DNA of 10,765 bases from Candidatus Iainarchaeum sp. (lineage in GTDB: Archaea > Iainarchaeota > Iainarchaeia > Iainarchaeales > JAAZKV01), in assembly GCA_018651445.1 (NCBI GenBank), contig JABIDZ010000109.1, forward strand, positions 1 through 10,765, given 5' to 3'. The position numbers were made by a program, and so were the translations under genes. The notes beneath the pieces were generated by a model. It was not told the DNA's origin. It was given only the letters and a program-made list of their open reading frames with translations, and made no database searches. Within the stretch, counting starts at the first letter, position 1. Each line of letters begins with the position of its first letter. Shown piece after piece: positions 6,569-10,765 of this stretch.

Positions 6569-8309
6569 AGATATAATAATTTCCGTTTTGTTTTTGTTCG
6601 CGGTCAAGTACTGAATCAAATTTGTTTATGCGCGGTCTTTTTGTTTGGGGGTCGCGTCGAACAGTAATTTCTAAGTATTTTAACAAAGTATTCATTCCAT
6701 ATTCAACTGCGAATGGACCCGTAGCATTTCCGTGAATTGCGCTCTCGCCTGTAAAAACCATTATTCGATCACTAACATAATCGATGAATGTTAGGTCGTG
6801 ATCAATTATGATTGAAGAACATTTCTTTGTAGCGATATGGTTTCGAATTGTTTTTCCGATAATCAATCGTTGTTCAACATCCAAATATGCACTAGGTTCG
6901 TCTAGTAAATAAATTTCTGCGTCTTTAGCTAAACAAAGTGCAATCGAAACTCTTTGTAGTTCTCCGCCAGAAAGATTTTTTGCTTTTTTCTCAAGTAACA
7001 TATCTATTTCAAGCGGTTTTATCAAAGTGTTTTTTATTTCTTCTAAATTAAGTTCACTAAATAAGTCTTCAACAGTACTTTCACCCGTATATGAAATGTA
7101 TTGTGGTTTGTAAGAAATCTTTGCTTTTTGTTTTAACGTGGTGTTATCTGGTTTTAACTCACCTGCCAAGATTTTCATAAAAGTTGTTTTGCCTATTCCA
7201 TTTGGACCTACAATTCCAACGACTTCGTTTTCATTAAGTGTTTTTCCTTCAACGTCTAACTTAAACTTTCCAAGTGTTACTTCTAGTTTTGGCCATTCAA
7301 CTAGTTTTTCTTTTGCTTCGTCAATAGTTTTGTTTGATGAAAAAAAGTCTATTGGATAATCTCTGAAACGAAAGTTTTCTTCTTTTGAATAACCTTCTAA
7401 ATAAGAATTAATTCCTTCTTTGGTTGTTTTTATTTGCGATACGAAACCGTAAACGCTGGGTTTTCCATAAATCAAATTAATGTAATCACTCAGATAATCT
7501 AGCAGTATCATGTCGTGTTCTACAACTACAACAGATTTTGTTTCCGCGATTTTTCTAATGAATTGTGCAACGCGTAGTCTTTCACGAATATCCAAAAATG
7601 AAGTCGGTTCATCAAAGAAATAAAGGTCAGCGTCTTTAAGGCCGGTTGCAGCAATAGCAACTTTTTGGAATTCGCCCCCCGAAAGCTTTTCGATTTCGCT
7701 ATCAAGCAATTTTTCTAGTTGTAATTCTTTTACAACTTCATCAAATGCTCCTCGTTCGTCAATGGTTTTCAATAATTTTTGAACTTTTCCCTTTGCTTTT
7801 ATCACTTCTATATTTTGTGGTTTAATAGCTACGCGAAATCCGGAATAAACTTTTGTAAAATAATCAAATGCTTCTTTTCCTTTGTAATGTGTGAGCACAG
7901 TTTCTTGTTTTCCTTTGTCTTCTCCAAAATTAGGGATTGTTGTTCCTGCAAGTATTTTGATTAGAGTTGTTTTTCCAATACCGTTTCGTCCTACAAATCC
8001 GAGCGTGGCTTTTTCTCGAGGGATGGGTAAACCATATAATCGAAAAGCATTTTGTCCAAAAGAATAAATCGGGTTCTCTAAATGCATTGCAACGTTTACA
8101 ATACTTATTGATTCAAAAGGACAGCGATTCTGGCAAATCTCACAACCAATACATAGTTCTTCTGAGATAACGGGTTTTTCGCCAGTCTCATGTTTAATGC
8201 ATTCTTTGCCGTTTCGATTAACTGGACAAACCTTTTCGCACAAGTAATTTCCGCATTTCTCAAAGTTACAATTATCATAATTGATAACTGCAATTCTTTC
8301 CTTTTTCAT
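6567..8309 (-). CDS. abce1: ABCE1/RLI ribosome recycling ATPase
   Basis: ABCE1 splits ribosomes into subunits after termination or rescue, together with aRF1 or aPelota, and stays on the small subunit. The 580-aa protein is full length. An N-terminal ferredoxin-like region carries two 4Fe-4S cysteine sets (C14, C19, C24, C28 and C53, C56, C59, C63). NBD1 has Walker A GRNGIGKTT (107-115), signature LSGGEFQ (209-215), Walker B DLYFFDEP (228-235) and switch H265. NBD2 has GPNGIGKTT (368-376), LSGGELQ (446-452), EIYLLDEP (465-472) and H504. The family tail RRDPQTKRPRINK...LDREQK is present. From memory, the human first cluster reads CX4CX3CX3CP; here it is CX4CX4CX3CP, one residue longer. A TATA box centred about 26 nt before the ATG suggests a leaderless mRNA separate from the pilin operon upstream. 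Convergent with the Nudix gene. Confidence 0.98.
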   Translation of the reverse strand: MKKERIAVINYDNCNFEKCGNYLCEKVCPVNRNGKECIKHETGEKPVISEELCIGCEICQNRCPFESISIVNVAMHLENPIYSFGQNAFRLYGLPIPREKATLGFVGRNGIGKTTLIKILAGTTIPNFGEDKGKQETVLTHYKGKEAFDYFTKVYSGFRVAIKPQNIEVIKAKGKVQKLLKTIDERGAFDEVVKELQLEKLLDSEIEKLSGGEFQKVAIAATGLKDADLYFFDEPTSFLDIRERLRVAQFIRKIAETKSVVVVEHDMILLDYLSDYINLIYGKPSVYGFVSQIKTTKEGINSYLEGYSKEENFRFRDYPIDFFSSNKTIDEAKEKLVEWPKLEVTLGKFKLDVEGKTLNENEVVGIVGPNGIGKTTFMKILAGELKPDNTTLKQKAKISYKPQYISYTGESTVEDLFSELNLEEIKNTLIKPLEIDMLLEKKAKNLSGGELQRVSIALCLAKDAEIYLLDEPSAYLDVEQRLIIGKTIRNHIATKKCSSIIIDHDLTFIDYVSDRIMVFTGESAIHGNATGPFAVEYGMNTLLKYLEITVRRDPQTKRPRINKFDSVLDREQKQNGNYYI

Positions 8310-8330
8310 AAAAATAATTTCTAAAGAAAC

Positions 8331-8339
8331 CTATAAATA
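8331..8339 (-). promoter_or_regulatory. TATA box of abce1
   Basis: Read leftward the sequence is TATTTATAG, centred about 26 nt upstream of the abce1 ATG at 8309. That places transcription start at or next to the A of the ATG, so the mRNA is probably leaderless. The element begins within 2 bp of the last pilin-like gene's stop codon (8341-8343). Confidence 0.55.
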
Positions 8340-8340
8340 G

Positions 8341-8745
8341 CTAAGGTGCGCCAAACTTTTCAACAAATAGTTCTTTACTAAACTCATTTTGAAATATGAG
8401 TTCTCCGTCAACAGTTATGTCGTAAGTACATGTGAGCGTTCCATTAACTCCTTGTCCGTTTGAACTAAATGTCGGTTTATTGCATTGTAATGAATTTTGG
8501 TATAATAATGCGTTCAAAATAGCATCAGATCTTGTTTTCACACAAGTCGCAAGTTCGGCCCAATCACAACTTTGGGCTTGTCGATTTAATAACACCGTAT
8601 AGTTTGTTAAAAACAAATTGTTTTCCGAGAAAACTTCTTTTTGTATGCTATGATTATAACTGGCATTTCCTGCGTTAAGCATAATTATTGCAACAACAAA
8701 AATACATAATGCGACAAGAAATGTTGCAAACCCTTTTCTATTCAT
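8341..8745 (-). CDS. Pilin-like protein D, atypical class III signal peptide, Cys-rich
   Basis: Fourth gene of the pilin-like operon, 134 aa. The N-terminus has a basic patch and Gly (RKG, 3-5) followed directly by a hydrophobic helix (about 6-27). This matches a prepilin-type signal cut after G5, but the usual Q/F-x-S-x-E/D after the cut site is absent: the sequence reads FATFLVAL. It could instead be a simple N-terminal membrane anchor. The body contains four Cys (60, 68, 88, 106), besides C14 in the helix, and several N-glycosylation sequons (NAS, NYT, NGT). Disulphides outside the cell are plausible. Its start overlaps the stop of gene C by ATGA, which suggests translational coupling, and GTGAGGG lies upstream. 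I know no named family; a role as a minor pilin or pilus-associated protein is inferred from context. Confidence 0.75.
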   Translation of the reverse strand: MNRKGFATFLVALCIFVVAIIMLNAGNASYNHSIQKEVFSENNLFLTNYTVLLNRQAQSCDWAELATCVKTRSDAILNALLYQNSLQCNKPTFSSNGQGVNGTLTCTYDITVDGELIFQNEFSKELFVEKFGAP

Positions 8746-9005
8746 GAGTGTCCCTCACATATTGATTGTTGTTCGAGTCGGATTCCATCTGGAGTATAGA
8801 TAATTGTTCCACAATACAATGTGTTTGCATCTATTGTCGTTGGAAAATCACTTGTGTAAAATGCAATTGCTCGGCTATTCTGATTCTTTATTATAAAATA
8901 ATTATTTTGTTCTGTTGTGGCACCCGATTGAGTTAACATTAGCAAAGCAACTAAGAGTATTGTTATTGCTGCTAGCGCTTCGATAGAAAAAATAAATCCT
9001 TTCAT
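8742..9005 (-). CDS. Pilin-like protein C, class III signal peptide
   Basis: Third gene of the operon, only 87 aa. The N-terminus MKGFIFSIEAL fits an archaeal prepilin signal: cut after G3, then hydrophobic FIF, S and the conserved E9, leading into a helix to about 26. Such sequences are processed by the archaeal preflagellin/prepilin peptidase family, and the helix then forms the filament core. The mature domain is short, with two Cys (65 and 83) that could form a disulphide, as in YCGTIIY...SICEG. The short length suggests a minor or tip pilin rather than the main subunit. GGGGTGGG lies just before the ATG as a ribosome site, and the start overlaps the stop of gene B by 4 nt. Confidence 0.82.
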   Translation of the reverse strand: MKGFIFSIEALAAITILLVALLMLTQSGATTEQNNYFIIKNQNSRAIAFYTSDFPTTIDANTLYCGTIIYTPDGIRLEQQSICEGHS

Positions 9006-9469
9006 CTACCCACCCCAAAAGACATTGTTTTTTTAAGGTCGCACGTGCTCGTACAAAGAATAATTTGTGATAAATCAAGAGGCGCGTTACAAGTGAGTAC
9101 TTCGAAATCAAATACATATATTTGTTCGCTTCCAGCTGTTTCATCAAGAATAGTTGTGCCATCAATTTCTAAAAATATTAGTTTATCTTCTAAACCAAGA
9201 TATGATTTTAATGCTGTTGCGCTAGCGGGGGTTAGTAAAGTCAAATCAATTGAGCTAGCTAGTTTTGTGTTTGCGTATTCACAAGAATAGTTTCCGTTTA
9301 ATAACGTAATAGCTGCGGTTTCAATAGAACTTGTAAATTCTTCGTCCAAAAGTTCTGCCTTGGAATTATATTGTTGTATATTTGCGGCATTAATAATTGT
9401 TCCTAAAAATAATATAAGCAAAACAACTGCTAAGATAAAATCCAATGAAAATATTTGTCCTTTCTCCAT
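9002..9469 (-). CDS. Pilin-like protein B, class III signal peptide
   Basis: Second gene of the operon, 155 aa. MEKGQIFSLDFIL is a near-consensus class III signal: a basic residue and Gly at 3-4, a cut before Q5, then IFSLD with the acidic residue at +6 and a helix to about 28. The family (archaeal type IV pilins, pseudopilins and related surface proteins) inserts this helix in the membrane before assembly. The extracellular part has four Cys (63, 127, 139, 143), so two disulphides are possible, and an NYS sequon at 60-62. The C-terminus (MSFGVGR) looks like a final beta strand. A GTGAT ribosome site sits in the 9-nt gap after gene A. Function within the filament is unknown. Confidence 0.85.
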   Translation of the reverse strand: MEKGQIFSLDFILAVVLLILFLGTIINAANIQQYNSKAELLDEEFTSSIETAAITLLNGNYSCEYANTKLASSIDLTLLTPASATALKSYLGLEDKLIFLEIDGTTILDETAGSEQIYVFDFEVLTCNAPLDLSQIILCTSTCDLKKTMSFGVGR

Positions 9470-9472
9470 ATT

Positions 9473-9477
9473 ATCAC
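9473..9477 (-). promoter_or_regulatory. GTGAT ribosome binding site of pilin-like gene B
   Basis: The 9-nt gap between the stop of gene A and the ATG of gene B reads TGTGATAAT on the leftward strand. GTGAT ends 3 nt before the ATG, the same spacing as at elp3. Confidence 0.5.
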
Positions 9478-9478
9478 A

Positions 9479-9886
9479 TTAATTTATTGTGTTCCTTGAA
9501 ATCAAATAACCATTAACCAAATCTGCTTCAATTTTTTGCCCTAATTGCATTGAAAAAGTAGATCTTTTTTCCAAAGCTAAGAAATCAACCGAGACTACTA
9601 CTTCACTCCCATCGATTGCAACTATTGGTAAATACTTTTTTCCGTCATAATTAATTTGTGGGATCTTGATTTTTGATTCAAATGTAGTTGAACTCATAAC
9701 TTGACTGGCTGTAACAAAATCTGCTAGTTCAAAAGATATTTTGTCTAACTGGTTTTCTAACGCAACCTCTTCAGACGCTTGTTGAAAGTTACCTACAAAA
9801 ACACTCATTGTAGTAATTGTAATTACTGCCACGATAAGAATCAATATTAGGTCAAGACTTATTTGTCCGCGCATTTTTCTTTGCAT
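9479..9886 (-). CDS. Pilin-like protein A, class III signal peptide
   Basis: First gene of the four-gene operon, 135 aa. A basic leader with RG at 6-7 is followed by QISLDLILIL, which matches the archaeal Q-x-S-x-D/E prepilin signature. The cut would be after G7 and the helix runs to about 31. The mature protein has no Cys and ends in alternating strands (for example EVVVSVDFLAL), as expected for a pilin head domain. It is the best candidate for the main subunit by position, but that is inference. A second in-frame ATG at 9874 (MRG...) would give a shorter leader of three residues. An AT-rich element at 9911-9919 could be its TATA box. The JAMM gene lies 42 bp upstream in the same direction, and cotranscription with it cannot be excluded. 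Confidence 0.85.
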   Translation of the reverse strand: MQRKMRGQISLDLILILIVAVITITTMSVFVGNFQQASEEVALENQLDKISFELADFVTASQVMSSTTFESKIKIPQINYDGKKYLPIVAIDGSEVVVSVDFLALEKRSTFSMQLGQKIEADLVNGYLISRNTIN

Positions 9887-9910
9887 GATTGAATATTGTT
9901 TTGCTTCTTT

Positions 9911-9919
9911 TTTAATATT
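9911..9919 (-). promoter_or_regulatory. Possible TATA box of the pilin-like operon
   Basis: Leftward AATATTAAA is centred about 29 nt upstream of ATG 9886, giving a very short leader. No U-tract terminator for the JAMM gene is seen in the 42-bp gap, so a longer shared transcript is also possible. Confidence 0.3.
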
Positions 9920-9928
9920 GTGTTTTTG

Positions 9929-10294
9929 TCAATTGCCTGTAATATTAAGCATTATTTCTATTCCGTTCTCATCAAAAGAGCGCATGTTTATTTGTTCGCC
10001 AAGGGATAAGATAAGATTGATAGGGTATTTGTGAAAGAACTTTTTATCAGCTTTGCTTGGAAAAGCACTTCCGCGTGGGTGTGAATGAAAACTACCTATT
10101 ATTGTGTCATCAAAAGGCATTGACAAGACATTTATGCTCGCAGAAGTTTCGCCGCTAATTGTTGGCAAAAAAACAACTTCGGTTATTTCTTTGCTTGTTT
10201 TGTCTCCGCCAAGAAAACAAAGAAATTCTTTTGGGTAAATTTTCTTAGACGATTCGATTAAATCTTCAACAATGCTTTTTTTTACACGCCACAT
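9929..10294 (-). CDS. Stand-alone JAMM/MPN metalloprotease-like protein
   Basis: A 121-aa protein of the JAB1/MPN/Mov34 superfamily. Zinc-dependent members remove ubiquitin-like modifiers or small peptide tails; archaeal ones such as HvJAMM1 release SAMP modifiers. The full metal site is present: E23 in PKEFLCFLGG, then HSHP (70-73) followed by seven residues, S80 and D83, matching HxHx7Sx2D. The catalytic set looks intact, so an active hydrolase is likely. No ubiquitin-like protein or E1 gene is in view, so the substrate is unknown. ATG 10294 is preferred over an upstream in-frame start at 10354, which would overlap the upstream gene by 58 nt. The TctA-like gene ends 2 nt before this start, which indicates an operon, although TTATTATTTATT (about 10312-10323) could act as an internal TATA box. 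Confidence 0.93.
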   Translation of the reverse strand: MWRVKKSIVEDLIESSKKIYPKEFLCFLGGDKTSKEITEVVFLPTISGETSASINVLSMPFDDTIIGSFHSHPRGSAFPSKADKKFFHKYPINLILSLGEQINMRSFDENGIEIMLNITGN

Positions 10295-10296
10295 GA

Positions 10297-10765
10297 TTAA
10301 ACTAGAATGAATAAATAATAAAACAGTGCCGGAACGATTAATGCACCTAAACAAGAGCTCCGTTTTATCTTGTGTATGGTTACAAACAAACCAGTGGCTG
10401 TTGAGAAGAATAAAGCAACTAAACCAATCACTCCGTTGAATGCAAAAACACTGATGACAAGAAAGATAATTACTATGCTGCCAATCTTTTTAGAATCGAA
10501 ATGAAAGGAAGAAACTTTTTTTGCAATTGCTAAAGTGATTAATGCTCCAAAACCACAAGAGGTTAGCATTATAATTATTCCGAGAACAAAGCTTTGGTTA
10601 GTAAAAAACATTTTGTCGTTTAGTAAAATCATTCCTCCGTTCCTTGCTTTATTTAGTATAAAGAGTACTGGGAATGAAAAAAACAAGTTACTTGTGTTAA
10701 TGCTTCCAACTAAAACCAAATAGTTCTTTGGATTTATTTTTTGTTTGAATGTTTTTATTATTGCG
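10297..10765 (-). CDS. TctA-like polytopic membrane protein, C-terminal part (cut by window edge)
   Basis: The reading frame is open to the right edge, so only the last 155 residues are visible (codons from 10764). Five hydrophobic segments can be seen at about 17-37, 58-81, 94-109, 111-130 and 139-155. The GSINTSN turn (20-26), the KARNGG motif after the first helix (39-44) and the closing KIKRSSCLGALIVPALFYYL resemble the C-terminus of archaeal COG1784 proteins. These are related to the TctA permease subunit of tripartite tricarboxylate transporters. The match is from memory, so the family call is moderate; a polytopic membrane protein is certain. A TTG at 10719 could be read as a start, but it falls inside this longer frame and is unlikely. 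The transported substrate is unknown. It is followed by the JAMM gene after 2 nt. Confidence 0.65.
   Translation of the reverse strand, partial: AIIKTFKQKINPKNYLVLVGSINTSNLFFSFPVLFILNKARNGGMILLNDKMFFTNQSFVLGIIIMLTSCGFGALITLAIAKKVSSFHFDSKKIGSIVIIFLVISVFAFNGVIGLVALFFSTATGLFVTIHKIKRSSCLGALIVPALFYYLFILV

Noticed and set aside
9002..9165. Antisense or alternate-frame ORFs in the pilin-like operon
   Set aside because: They overlap genes with clear class III signals and linked starts and have no features of their own.
10297..10719. Treating the membrane protein as complete from the TTG at 10719
   Set aside because: The frame continues open to the window edge with no stop, and the residues before the TTG continue the protein; it is a partial gene.

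Overview
The window looks like a compact, AT-rich archaeal chromosome segment, most likely from a DPANN-type lineage (Woesearchaeota/Pacearchaeota-like); that assignment is inference. The archaeal markers are aPelota, ABCE1/RLI, archaeal Elp3, the wyosine methyltransferase Taw3, class III (type IV pilin-like) signal peptides, and TATA boxes about 26 nt upstream of start codons. Almost every base is coding: the largest gap is 68 bp, and no stretch over 300 bp lacks a gene. I saw no tRNA, rRNA, CRISPR array or insertion sequence.

Layout. 44-1612 (+) is a type II/IV secretion-family ATPase of the archaeal pilus type. It ends directly against taw3 (1613-2233, -). Divergent from taw3 runs a rightward group: a secreted protein of unknown function (2281-3069), elp3 (3100-4680) and a membrane-anchored COG4741-type PD-(D/E)XK nuclease (4705-5064). 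pelA (5074-6102, -) converges on that group and is divergent from a Nudix hydrolase (6171-6560, +), which in turn converges on abce1 (6567-8309, -). Upstream of abce1, on the same strand, lies a tight operon of four pilin-like proteins (9886 down to 8341). Beyond it are a stand-alone JAMM/MPN protein (9929-10294, -) and the C-terminal part of a TctA-like polytopic membrane protein (10297 to the right edge, -).

How the genes fit together. Two themes dominate. The first is translation quality: Elp3 modifies the wobble uridine at tRNA position 34, Taw3 acts on the wyosine at position 37, aPelota splits stalled ribosomes, and ABCE1 recycles subunits with it. The second is the cell surface: a pilus-type ATPase, four pilin-like proteins, a secreted protein and a membrane-tethered nuclease. 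No platform protein (TadC/ArlJ) or prepilin peptidase is visible, so the pilus parts are incomplete here.

Gene expression signals. Several leftward genes (pelA, abce1) appear leaderless, with a TATA box about 26-27 nt before the ATG. All five rightward genes and one internal operon gene instead carry TGAT 3-5 nt before the ATG, which fits pairing with the AUCA of an archaeal 16S tail. All three convergent gene pairs have 0-9 bp between stop codons, and candidate U-tract terminators lie inside or at the edge of the opposing gene, mostly in lysine codons. I found no clearly new system. The best candidates for follow-up are the four-gene pilin-like operon, the interlocked convergent ends, and the tethered nuclease next to pilus genes.
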